DNA of 64,000 bases from Rutidosis leptorrhynchoides (Eukaryota; Streptophyta; Magnoliopsida; Asterales; Asteraceae): assembly GCF_046630445.1 (NCBI RefSeq), contig NC_092334.1:103363501-103427500 (forward strand), written 5' to 3'. Below are positions 1-12,059 of this stretch, in pieces. The position numbers were made by a program, and so were the translations under genes. The notes below the pieces were generated by a model. The model had not been told where the DNA came from. It searched no databases and was given only the letters and a program-made list of their open reading frames with translations. How positions within the stretch are numbered: the first letter of the stretch is position 1; each line of letters begins with the position of its first letter.

Positions 1-657
1 GCATAGAATAATTGGGTCGGGTTCGGTCCATGCTTGACATCAAAAAGGGGGGATTTAAGGGTCGATTGAGTTTAACTCTCCGGTCCGGAGTTCCGTGAAT
101 AACCCCTTACGAGATGACGATCTCAACAGGGGTGGTTAAACATTAGACCCACCATCAGCGGGTGGTCCGGTCATTGATGGCTCGCGCTATAAGATAGGGT
201 TTCTGTTCATAGAACATTACCTGTATATCAAGAATGTCTAGTGTAATGCTATGAGTCTGGTAGAGCGGGTATATTTGCGCTATGCGCTGCTGTTCTTAGA
301 ACGTGTGTGTGAAGGTGGAAAAATCCAGATGCTTCGTTCTGTAGACGAAGTGTTGTATTTATAGGATAACCTTTCTTGTCTTCTATTGCCACGTAATGAG
401 GCTAAATAGATCGTGGCCTGAAAATAGTACGTCTTCAGGCGAGCTGGTCCGAAAAAAATAAAAGGAGTTCTTGTCGGCTCTGATTCTTGTCTTCCAGGTG
501 TCTTCTGCCAGCTACAGCATCGCCCGTCATGTGGCCGCTACCTATGCACGCTTATAGGACTAGCGCGATGGTAATAAGTATAGCGCTTCAGGCCTTGGCG
601 CGCTCTGGTAATTCCTAGTGGCGATGCTGTTTGATACGCTACACGAGCTGATGGGGT
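1..657. other. Unassigned non-coding stretch
   Basis: No open frame of useful length is seen. The base composition is less AT-rich than the next 6 kb and the segment ends directly at the first readable LINE frame. It could be an old LTR or LINE 5' region, but I find no partner copy, target duplication or motif in this window to support either. Confidence 0.3.
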
Positions 658-1071
658 ATGCGTATCATTAGTTACATCATCCAATGTTCGGATCAAGAAA
701 GCTTTGAAAGGATGACAATGGGACCTTCGTTAAGTGAAGATGAATTTATAGAGGTTATTTCAATGACCCAAAGGAGCGGTAAGTATTCTAGATTCGCCAA
801 AGTAGCTATCTCGGGCATTCCTTATGATTATTCCTCTCTCAATTGTTCTATAGCAATGGCAAATAACTTTGGAAGAGTGATGCATATCAATAGCAATTCA
901 CACCAACTTAAAAGATCTGATGTGCTGTTTGTCTTGATTGAAATTTATAATCCGGGCCCAATTGACAAATTAGTTACAGATTATCTTGATAATAACTCTC
1001 ATTGTCAAGTATGGATTAAAGAAATTAACTACAATGATGAGATAGTTATTATAGCCGACGAGTTCATATAA
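658..1071 (+). pseudogene. LINE ORF1 fragment (N-proximal part)
   Basis: The open frame has 137 codons and stops with TAA at 1069-1071; translation in the same frame continues plausibly to about 1209. The order of hydrophobic and charged residues (a 'VAISGIPYDY' stretch followed by 'NNFGRVMHI') resembles the mid part of plant L1 ORF1 proteins that follow an RRM or DUF4283 domain. It lies directly before a second ORF1 piece and an endonuclease remnant, which supports the call. Function in an intact element would be RNA binding in the retrotransposition particle. No zinc knuckle is visible. Confidence 0.5.
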
Positions 1072-1248
1072 GAATATAATCATGTTTTGCACTTAACCAA
1101 CAAAGCTGTGAATGAATTAAAACAGCCCATAGTTATTGATTCTCCATCACCGATAAAAAATGATGTTGTTCAAACAGAAACCTCGGCAGCAGAACATCAT
1201 CAAGAATAGCCATTAGAGGAAGGAGAGGTAAAACCAACCGTTGCAAAT

Positions 1249-1920
1249 TTGAATTTTCACACACCTCCACAAAAGAGTACTAAAGTTGATGTTCACAACT
1301 CCATGGAGAAACTGACAAAAGCATTATTGTCTCAAAAAGTAAAGAAGCATGGGGGTTCAAATCTTGTTGTAGAGGAAATCAAAAGGTCACTTTTTAAGTC
1401 TTTAGATAACAGTGAAAAGAATGACATATTGGGAGACAACTCTAGTAAACTTTCGGCTATACACTCCACCAACTCCCAAAAATCACCTTTTAATCTCAAT
1501 GAAAAAGACTACCCTACCCTTGAAAGCACCTCTCCAAATTCACCTCCTAAACCTTTCCTCTCTCCTGCCAAAACACTTCCAGTTGACAAAATCCCATTCC
1601 CTAATCCAATTTCTAACAGTGAACCCTCTTTTGCTGATAAACTTAAGACAACTCCTAAATCACCTTGCACTTTTGAAAATGATTGCATTAGCTCTGCTTA
1701 TCGTGCATCATGCAAAGAAATCAAAGATCCTTGTTCCAATTTTAACAAACCTTCAGAGGTCATCTTACAACCTAAACTTCCACACAAAAAGAGTGGCCAA
1801 AAATCAGAAAGAAATTGGTTAGATAATGTCCCGAATTTAACCGATATGTTTGATACAACAAGTGAGATCGAATATGGTCATAGCAATCACAATATAGATG
1901 AAGAAAACTCCTACAAATGA
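1249..1920 (+). pseudogene. LINE ORF1 fragment (Pro/Ser-rich C-terminal part)
   Basis: This frame of 223 codons is rich in Ser, Pro, Lys and Asn with no recognisable domain (an SPxxP-like stretch about codons 75-140). Such low-complexity C-terminal regions are usual in plant L1 ORF1 proteins. A stop at 1207-1209 and a frame change separate it from the preceding ORF1 piece. The first ATG may not be a real start, since the frame is more likely the continuation of ORF1 upstream. About 70 bases separate it from the first endonuclease codons. Confidence 0.45.
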
Positions 1921-1986
1921 GAGCTCCATAATTTTGGCATCTTCATGAAAAATATGAAGGACGACACACCCATTAAACCTTCAAAG

Positions 1987-4900
1987 CAATGAGGCTCGCC
2001 TCATAGAATATTCGCGGCCTAGGTAACAAATCAAGAGGCCGTATGGCAGGATCCTTAGTTAATCGTTTTCAACTACAATTTTTTGCAATTCAAGAGACTA
2101 TGGTCAAACAAGTTAGTCAACCCGTTTTAAACGAATTTTGGAAACACCACGCTTATGATTCTGTCCAAATTGAAGCAAGTGGAAGATCGGGGGGTCTCCT
2201 TTCTATTTAGAGGACGGATACTTTCTCTTTAATCATGTCATGAAAGAGAAAACATTTGATCAACACCAATATGAGGTATTCTTCCTTCTAATATTGTAAT
2301 CCTTATCGTCAATGTTTATGCACCACATCGAGAAAGTAAGAAGAAGGTCATTTGGACACAAGTATCCAACATTTCTCTTAAATGGCCGGGACCGATATGT
2401 GTTCTAGGTGATTTTAATTCGGTTTGTTATCCGGATGAAAGACTACGAGAAACGATTGATCTAACAAGTATAGCAAACTTTAACAACTTTATTGCTATGG
2501 CCTCATTAATTGATCAACTACTGACTAACGATGAATTTACCTGGAGGGCCCACTGGGGAAATTTTCTCGTATCGATAGGGTGTTGGTTAATCACGTTTGG
2601 GTTAATCGTTGCCCGGAAGCTGTTTTACAAACCGTTCATTCTAATAACCTTGACCATAAGCCCATCGTTTGGGCCAAAAAACTTTCAAATTGGGGGCCTA
2701 AGCCATTTCGATTCAACAACTTATGGCTCTCCAAAAAAGGTTCTTTAGAATTCTGTGAAGCTAAATGGACAGGGTATGAGGTAGAGGGGTGGGCAGCCTT
2801 CATCCTGAACAAAAAAATACGCCTGCTCAAATCCGATTTAAGAGCATGGAATGTTAACCAAAGAGATCATGATGAATATGATCATAGCAATTGTTTACGA
2901 GATATCAAAAACCTCAAGGAACTTCTTAAAATTCGTACTCTTTCTGAACAAGAAGTGGCTGTTCTTGCCTTTTTAAAGTTAATGAAAAAGAACTTGACCA
3001 TTCGTATCGAATCAAAAAGAAGATTACATTCCCGATATCTTTGGCTAAAGTTAGGTGACAAGAATTCAAGGTTTTTCATATAATGCCACGTATTAATCAA
3101 CAATCCTCTTTTATTGCGGGCCTAAAAATTAATGGGGATTGGATTGAGGATCCTGATGTTGTGAAAGAATACGCGATTCATTTTTTTTTTTTTTGAAGTT
3201 ATTTTCTCTCCTGTTAATACGGCAAGTTTACCTTCTGTTTCTCCTTATGGCCCAATAATTATGCATGTTAATTGGGCTGAGTTAAATGTGGGCCGAATAC
3301 CAGTCCACTTGTTATCTGGTTTGGAAGCTAGTTTCACGACTGAAGAAATTGTTTCTCTGATTAAGATGTTCGATGGTAATAAAACCCCGGGGCCGGATGG
3401 TTTTTCTCTTCAATTTTTTAAGAAGGCATGGTTCTTTTTAGAAGATATAGTTGTTGAAATGTTAAATGATTTTCATAATAACTCGATGCTTCCAAAAGGA
3501 TTTAACTCTTCCTTTATAGTGTTAATTCCCAAATCTAATTCGGCAAAGAGTATCGATCAACTACGTCCCATTAGTCTTATCAATGCTCCTTATAAGATTA
3601 TTGCAAAAATCTTAGCCAATAGATTGAAAAAGGTTATTCCTTTTGTCATAAGTGAAAACCAAAACTGTTTCGTTCCATCTCGATTGTTAATGGATGGCGT
3701 CATGGTTGTGAGTGAAGTAGTGAATTATGCAAAAAAGAAGAAAAAACCAATTATTCTTTTGAAAATAGATTTCTCAAAGGCTTATGATTGCGTTTCTCAT
3801 GAATTCCTCTTTACGGTTATGCAAAAAATGGGGTTCGGGTCTAAGTTTATTTCATGGATCAAATCTTGTGTCTCAAACATCAATTTTTGGTCCTTTTAAA
3901 TGGTTCCCCATCCCAAGAAGGTTGTATGAAACGTGGTTTAAGACAAGGCGATCCTCTTTTGTCTTTCTTGTTCATCATTGTAGCAGAGGTTCTAAGTAAA
4001 TTTTTGTCTAAAGATCTTTCTAACGGTAACCTTCAAGGTTGTCGTATTGGTTCAAATTTGAGTGTAAATCATTCTCAATTTACCGATGATACCATCATTT
4101 TCGCCGATCCAAACGCAAATGAACTTGGTCGTATTAAATATATCATGCAATCTTTTTTCGTCTTTTCGGGCTTCAAATGAATAATGTTAAAACCACCATG
4201 TACGGAATTGGCGTTAGTAGAGGTGATATGATTGCTTTTTAGGGCATTTTCGATTGTAAAGTTGGTTCTTTTTCGCTTCATTATCTCGGTATCCCGATTG
4301 GTCTTAGCCGAAATAGAACTACAATGTGGTCCCCTATTATTGATAAGTTCAAGAAAAAGTTACCCGGGTGGAAAGGAAGATGTTTATCTTTCGGGGGTCG
4401 CCTTGTTATGATAAATGCGGTTTTGTCTAATTTGCCTCTTCATTACATGTCCCTCTATAAAGTTCCCTCGTCCGTTTTAAAGCAACTTGATAGATATAGA
4501 AGAAACTTCCTTTGGGGTGGACATTGTTTAAAAAAGAAGACATGCTTGGTAAAATGGGAGGCGGTTTGTTTTCCTAAGGAATTGGGTGGGTTGGGCATTA
4601 CTCCGCTTCGATTAAAAAAACTAGCCATGTTAGCCAAGTGGTGGGTTTGGTTAAATTCGGATAAACAAGCTTTATGGAAGTCCATTGTTGTAGCTTCTTT
4701 CGGTCCTTCCTTCCGGGGTAAGCTAATGAATAACGTGTCTTCTTTATGTACTTCCCAATTATCGCCAATATGGAAAGATTTGATAAACTTACAAAATGTT
4801 GACATTGCTCAAAGTATTATCGGGTCTAATATATGGAGATGGAAAGTTGGGGACGGGGCTTGTATTTTGTTTTGTTACGATTCGTGGGTCGACGGACGCA

Positions 4901-5819
4901 TCTTAAAGGATGATTTCCCGTCTTTATTCTTTATTTGCGAGCAAAAAATGGGAAGTGTAAAGCAATTCCGATATCCATCCAATATTGATGAACAGCAACT
5001 TGGTTAGAATTTCCATCTTACTCTCCCTTTATTACCTTTCAATGTTTCAAAAATCAATCAGCTTACTGCCTTGCTTTCTCGTTTTCATCTCACTGTTTCA
5101 GCCCATGATTCAGGTTGTGTGGGTCGCAAGCCCTTCAGGCCCATTTTCGGTAGCAGACTCAATCCGAATCATGGTTCAATCAAGTAACGTTGTTGCTCCC
5201 ACGTGGCCCAAAGTTTTATGGGGTAATAACGTTCCTTCCAAATTTATGATTTTTCATTGGCTAGCGTTAAAAAATAGTATTCCCGTTAAAGACGTTTTGG
5301 CAAGAAGAAATAGTTTGCCTCTTAATCAATCCTCTTTATGTGTTTGGTGTATGTCTCATGTTGAATCCATCGATCACTTGCTTCTTCATTGCAAGTGGTC
5401 TTCGGCTATTTAGGCGGATCTTTTTCGATGGTGGAACATTCGCTGGATAATACCAAGATCTATTGTTCATTTTTCTTTTGATTGGTATTATGGAATGGGA
5501 TAAAGGCCCCAAAGTTTTGGAAAATGATTGGTCCCGCGACAATTTGAGCCATTTGGATGGTGAGGAACGATTATATCTTCAACAACAAATTCACTTGTTG
5601 TTCGATTGTGGTTCAGAATATAAAGCTAAAAGTGTTTCTATGGGCGTCCAACCTCAAGCTTGTTCATGGACTACAAGCATACGTGTGGGAACAAAATCCA
5701 TATTTACTTTGCCATTAGTTTATAGATTTGTTTCCTATATTGTAACTTTGTCATTGTTCATTCTTTCTCGTGTACTTTGTATCTTCTTTTATCGTTTTGA
5801 TGGAAGTGTTATGGTATAA
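1987..5819 (+). pseudogene. LINE ORF2 (endonuclease-RT-zf-RVT), broken
   Basis: The start region near 1987 reads M-R-L-A-S, a stop, then N-I-R-G-L-G-N-K, the normal beginning of a plant L1 endonuclease. Further on come an IQET motif (catalytic Glu), GDFNSV near 2409 and a changed SDH motif (LDHKP) near 2650. The reverse transcriptase shows TPGPDGFS (about 3390), RPISLINAPYKI (about 3560), DFSKAYD (about 3770), LRQGDPL (about 3940) and FTDDTIIF (about 4083) in place of the usual FADD box. A zf-RVT region with CVWC and an H-x-C pair lies at about 5335-5393. At least six stops or frameshifts break it. It is a fossil. Confidence 0.85.
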
Positions 5820-5860
5820 TATAATCTTTTTTCGCCGAAAAAAAAGAGTTTGTAATATCA

Positions 5861-6965
<1,105 letters not shown>

Positions 6966-6979
6966 ACCCTTTGTTTTTG

Positions 6980-7444
6980 GGGTTAAAGCCAAAAATAGGC
7001 TACAAACTTACACAAATGTACCGATGTCGCCCACAAACTCATTTCCGTCCTACTGTCGCCTACAAACTTATAAAAAATGTGCTAATATAAACAAAATACT
7101 TTTTTAACCGTCAACCAAAATGGTTAATTACGTGGCTTCTAAGTAGTCATGACACGTCGGTGATACATCGAAACAGAACTGAAAGTATATGGGCGACATC
7201 GGGACACAACTGAAAGTATATGGGCAACATCGGGACACAATTGAAAGTATATGGGCGACATCGGGACATATAAAATGAATAAAAAAGTTAAATAATTAAC
7301 TTAACGATTCATCAGGTAACCGTAACGAAATGTTAACATCAGCATATTTTTTATAAGTTTGTAGACGACAGTAGGACGAAAATGAGTTTTTAGGCGACTT
7401 CGGTACATTTGTGTAAGTTTGTAGCCTATTTTTGGCTTTAATCC
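6980..7444. mobile_element. MULE-type MITE with 9-bp TSD
   Basis: The two ends are long inverted repeats: the first about 105 bases (GGGTTAAAGCCAAAAATAGG...) reappear inverted at the right end with only a few changes. Direct repeats TTGTTTTTG flank it at 6971-6979 and 7445-7453. Long TIRs with a 9-bp TSD are typical of Mutator-like non-autonomous elements. The centre holds three copies of a 31-bp unit (7177-7269). No coding capacity. It lies in the 5' UTR of the nest LINE. Confidence 0.85.
7177..7269 (+). repeat. 3 x 31-bp tandem repeat
   Basis: Unit starts with AACTGAAAGTATATGGGC at 7177, 7208 and 7239, with one or two changes per unit. It lies inside the MULE-type MITE. Confidence 0.9.
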
Positions 7445-7875
7445 TTGTTTTTGCTCTGACTGTGTGTGTGCAATTTTGTACGGACAGTCCCCAAATTCAC
7501 TGTTCCATCGATTTCCACCAATTCCCGTGTTCAAACCTTCCCAAATCACTGTATCTTCTTTGTTATAACTCCCTATTACTGAATCTAAGTTTTTATTTCG
7601 TGGATTTGCATCAACTTTTGAGTAATCTGTGATTTATCATTAGGGTTTTTAGCCATTTTTATTATCCATCTATATCAGTTGTTTTTTATTGTTAAAATGC
7701 CTGAAATCACCTAATATTGCTGCGTTTGCATCTCGTTTCTCTCTATTGAGTGTCCATTCCTTCTCTTAATTGCAGATTCTGGTTGTTTGATATTAGGGTT
7801 CTTATTTCATTTGTATGGCCTTTACAATACATTGGGGTGTTAGTTATTTAAGCTTAAAATCCTATGTAGCTGGTC

Positions 7876-9128
7876 ATGAATCACTCGTCTAACACTCCTG
7901 AATCATTGGGTAGACCTCCTGATCCACCTGATGCTAATTTTCATACTCCTATTCCTATGGGGTCAGAATCTACCCCTGGTGTGACGAATCTTAGTCCTGC
8001 TATGCTAAGGGCTCGTACCAGGTCTACTATAAGAGGAACAATTGATAGGAGTAATACTAGTGTGTCTATGGCCGTTCAATCTGATGGCTTGTCTGGTACT
8101 AAAAGGAAAAACATTAAGAATCAATTCTTGGATATTGGGGATGTTTCAGATGCTAAAAAGGGTGCTATGAACTTTCAATTTACTGGTGATCCTTCTATTC
8201 CTGTGCAAGAGCCTCAACTTCCTGCTAAAGATAAGAAAGTGAAAAGAGGCAGGAGGAAGAAGTCTACTAGTAAATCTCAGGTTCATAATGAGAGTAAAGA
8301 TGCATTTTCTTCTGCTGTTGATGAAGCTATTTCAATTTCTAAGAATATTTCTAGTGAACCTAATTTGACTGTTGAACCTATCATAGATGTGGCTAGTAGT
8401 GGTATTGATTCTGTTCCTGTTGTGCAATTCAAAAGTAAAAGTGGTAAACCTGATGAAGTTGATCCATTATTACTTAAACATGCTAATAAGATTAAAAGTT
8501 CGTTTGTCAATGAAGGTAGTCTTTTTAAGAGAGGTAATGGGATGGTCACTGAGAAGGTTGGTATTAGCTTTGATTATGATTTTAGTAGGATGCAGTGTGG
8601 TACTAATAAGGAAAAAGGGCTGGATAACCTTAAGGATAGAGTTTGTGTAGGTAATGATTTGGGTTCTAGGAAAGGTAGTTTTGGTAATAATGATGATGTT
8701 GTGATGACTAATTCGTGTAAAACATCTGATGGGCCCTCTGTTGAACCTATTAATCCAAAAGTTGTTGAGCAGTCTTAGAAGAGTGATAAGTTTGATAAGC
8801 TTCCTAATGTTTGGGTGAATCAAAGGACTACTTTTGCTGATTTAATGAAAAAGGGGTCAGAAGATGATGATTTAAAGATGGATTATGTCCCTCCTGCTAC
8901 TCTACCCGATGGGTGAATCAAAGGACTACTTTTCCTAATGTTCGGTTGATGAAGTTCAAAAAAGTGGGAGTCAATTTACCCTACAGCTTTATGGTTACTT
9001 TATAGGTACTTCTATGGACTATGGAGTTGTTAATTTGAGCTTGAGAAGAATGTGGAAAAGTTATGATTTTAAAGAAGTGGTTAAAACTGCTGCTGGGTTT
9101 TATCTTTATAAGTTTAAGAGTGAGAAAG
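7876..9128 (+). pseudogene. LINE ORF1, 5' part (DUF4283-type)
   Basis: The frame from the ATG at 7876 is open for 300 codons to a TAG at 8776-8778, then continues in frame to about 8910. A short direct repeat (GGGTGAATCAAAGGACTAC at 8813 and 8911) and frame changes follow. The last part, before the LTR insertion at 9129, again reads as the start of a DUF4283-like domain (YGVVNLSLRRMW, then KTAAGFYLYKF). The N-terminal 290 residues are Ser/Lys-rich and unstructured, as usual for plant LINE ORF1. The domain continues directly at 20680 after element A and one GAAAG copy are taken out. Confidence 0.75.
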
Positions 9129-12012
9129 TGTCATAACCCGACCTTAACCATAAGGACGAATACAATAACATATGATTTCATCGCGAGGTATTGACCTCTA
9201 TATGCGACATTTTTCAAAAACTGCATTTGTTTTTACAATACAAACTATAGCTTTTATTACAAATACAAGGTTTAAACAACTTAATAAGGATTATCGTTTA
9301 GCGATAATCTTAGACTTACAAACTTTACATGTGATAATAACAATACGACCTCCAACATATTTTACATTACAAATCCTCCGATATGCAGTTTTATTTTTGA
9401 CACAAATATGCATACTCAAGATCTTGCTTAAATTCAACATGTTGCAGCGGAAGCTTTTAGTTATCACCTGAGAATAAACATGCTTAAAACGTCAACATAA
9501 AGTTGGTGAGATATAGGTTTAATGCCGGCAGCAATATATATATATAGACCACAAGATTTCATATATAAACATTTTAATAAAAATATTCTAAGTGATTGAG
9601 CACTTGGTAACCATACTTAACATTTAATCACGTCGCATATTCCCTTTATTATGAAATCTTACTACACCGTACCAAGGGTAGTCACGAAACGAAGTACTGT
9701 GCAACCGTTGAATACTGGTCGTCCAGTCCGGTTGGGGTTGTCAGGCCCAATAGATCTATCAACAGGATTCGCGTTTACAATACCGCTGTAAATAGTAGTT
9801 ACCAAGCTACAGGGAAGTATGCCAGTGGTACAACTCAACGTAGAATATATTTTTCAGTTACTTGTGTCCATATCGTAAAACATAAAATACATGTATTCTC
9901 ATCCCGAAATATTTAGAGTTTAAAAGTGGGACTATATACTCACTTTTGCCTTGAAGATATATATATTTTGACTTGGTCTCCGGTTGATATCACGAACCTA
10001 TCCATATATAATATATCAATATATTTTCATTTTAAACAATCGTCACGTATATATACTTATAATACTTTTAATGTCTTCTTAGTCCGTAGTTAGCAATTCA
10101 ATTTTAATGGTTCATATTTAGGTGTTCAATAAATAAATAAAACCCCCATCAAAATAAATAAAACCCCCATCGTATTTGTATTGGTCGGGATTAATCTTGA
10201 CCCATGGTACCTATATTGTCAAGAAGACGTATTGCGTACAATCATGGGATCTTATGATTAATCTTCTCGTATAGTTTATGGGTGATCCTGAAATATATAA
10301 AATTAAATTATGAGTACATATATATAAAATATCATGTTATTTTAGAAAGATGTGATTTATTTAATTTTTCTCCAATTATTTTCGTGGCTAAACTAGTTTT
10401 GGATATCCGATCTTGTTTTAGTCATAGTTTCTTCGTTACAACTCCGTTTTCGTTGGTTCAACTTGCCACTTCCTTGGATCGAGTCCTTCTTTAAGAATAT
10501 GAACTGTAAATACCTTAGTTTGTATTCGAAGTCACTGGTCATAGGTCAAACTTTGGTGAAACTTATGAGGTTGATCATTTTCCATCATGTAAACAACCTT
10601 AAATGATTATTTTTCTAAAAATACTTATACTTTGAGTTAAATCATGAAATTTTTATGTGTTAACATATTCATAGTAAATATCAATTTTCCAGAAAATAAG
10701 CCTCCAATTCAAAGTTCAAGATGGTTTTTAATTATCCAACCCAAAACAGCCCCCGGTTGTACTCCGACGACGTAAATTCAGTTTTTAAGGTGTTCTTTGA
10801 AAAACCAAGTTTTACCTTGTTAAGTTAGCATATCCTTATGATATATTACAGGTCTTGAAGTATTTTAAAAGTTAAGTTAGAAGGATCTATTTAGTTTGCA
10901 AACAAGTTTGAAAACATTCAAACTATGTTCTTGTTGTTAAAATTTTATACCATAAAATAAGATAACTATATATATGAATCGAATAAGGTTATGAACAAAG
11001 TTACTACCTCAAGTTACTTGGACAAGGTTACTGTAAAAGAGAAGTAAAAACCTAGAATCAAAAGAGTGGTGGAGTTGGATGAAAGATTGGAAGTAAACTT
11101 GTGTTCTTGGAAGGATTCTTGAAGTGTTTTTGTAAGGGTTTTCTTATGGTGATTAAGTGATGTTTTTGAAGCTAGATCTTCATGGTTGTGGGCTGAGATG
11201 GTTAAGGGTTTTAAGGCTCTTGAAAGTGTGTTCCTAACTAGCAAAATGATGTAGCAAAATTGAAAATGGATGGAGTGTATATGGTGGTGATGGTGGCGTG
11301 AATGATGAAGATCATGGACAAAATTTATGTTGTAATTTTGTGTAATTAGTCATACTATCATACAAAAGTAATTACCTTATACTTAAGGCATGAACAAGAG
11401 AGTTACCTTATACATAAGGCATGAACAAGGGCTGGTTGGTGGTGATTTGATGTGTATATACCAATAGTAAATACGTATAGAAGCTAGGTATGATACGAGT
11501 ACATATACTCTAAATATACGTATAGAAATCTTGTGAAAACGGAACGAGGATTCAAATATAGTTATCTTTTGTGAATATACTTATATTTTTTTATGTATTT
11601 AAGTCCTTAAAAAGTGATTAAATACATTACATATACGATATATGTATAAACATTATAGGTTATAAGTATTTATATCAAAAAACGTTACTTAAAGTTATCG
11701 TTTTGAAAACTTAAGTTAGTAGTTTCAAAATATACTTATAACTTATTGTTATTAATACAAAATGAGATATTAAAACATCCTTAGATCATGTTAAATATGT
11801 ATATATACATATATATACACAAACGTATAATTATCATATGTTATATAGTTCGTGATATCATCGGTCAAACTAGACGGTCAAACGTTGTGTAAATCTCTTT
11901 TCAAAAACATAAGTCTCAACAATTTGGGTTTCTTATCATGTTGGTAAGGTTTAATTTATGTAAATATTAATATTATAAGTATAGATCGATCGAAAAAGTC
12001 CGGGTCATTACA
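9129..12012 (-). repeat. Element A 3' LTR
   Basis: It spans from TGTCATAACCCG to GGGTCATTACA on the plus strand. It is the near-identical partner of 17791-20674 and has the same length. Short open frames in it are present in both copies and have no recognisable product. Confidence 0.95.
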
Positions 12013-12028
12013 GTACCTACCCGTTAAC
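12013..12028 (-). promoter_or_regulatory. Element A polypurine tract region
   Basis: On the element sense strand the bases next to the 3' LTR read GTTAACGGGTAGGTAC followed by TG. The same motif stands next to the 3' LTRs of B and C, so it is the likely plus-strand primer. Confidence 0.7.
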
Positions 12029-12059
12029 TAAATTTCGTCCCGAAATTTTAAAATCGTAC

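Larger units (their letters stand above)
658..5860 (+). mobile_element. Degenerate L1-type LINE retrotransposon
   Basis: In order it shows an ORF1 remnant (658-1920), an AP-endonuclease remnant (about 1987-2720), a reverse transcriptase (about 3300-4400) and a zf-RVT region (about 5140-5413), all on the plus strand. It ends in a short tail with an A run near 5836-5847. Stops and frameshifts separate every piece, so it cannot make either protein. The 5' end is probably truncated because no N-terminal part of ORF1 is readable before 658. I could not identify a target-site duplication. Its sequence differs clearly from the LINE that forms the large nest at 7876-28399. Confidence 0.85.

Noticed and set aside
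9172-9471. Identical 99-codon frames in the LTRs (also 17834-18133)
   Set aside because: They are present in both LTRs because the LTRs are copies; there is no domain and no likely start.
11014-11244. 76-codon minus frame in the A LTR, also 19676-19906
   Set aside because: It is identical in both LTRs with no recognisable motif; it could be the transcript leader but there is no evidence of coding.
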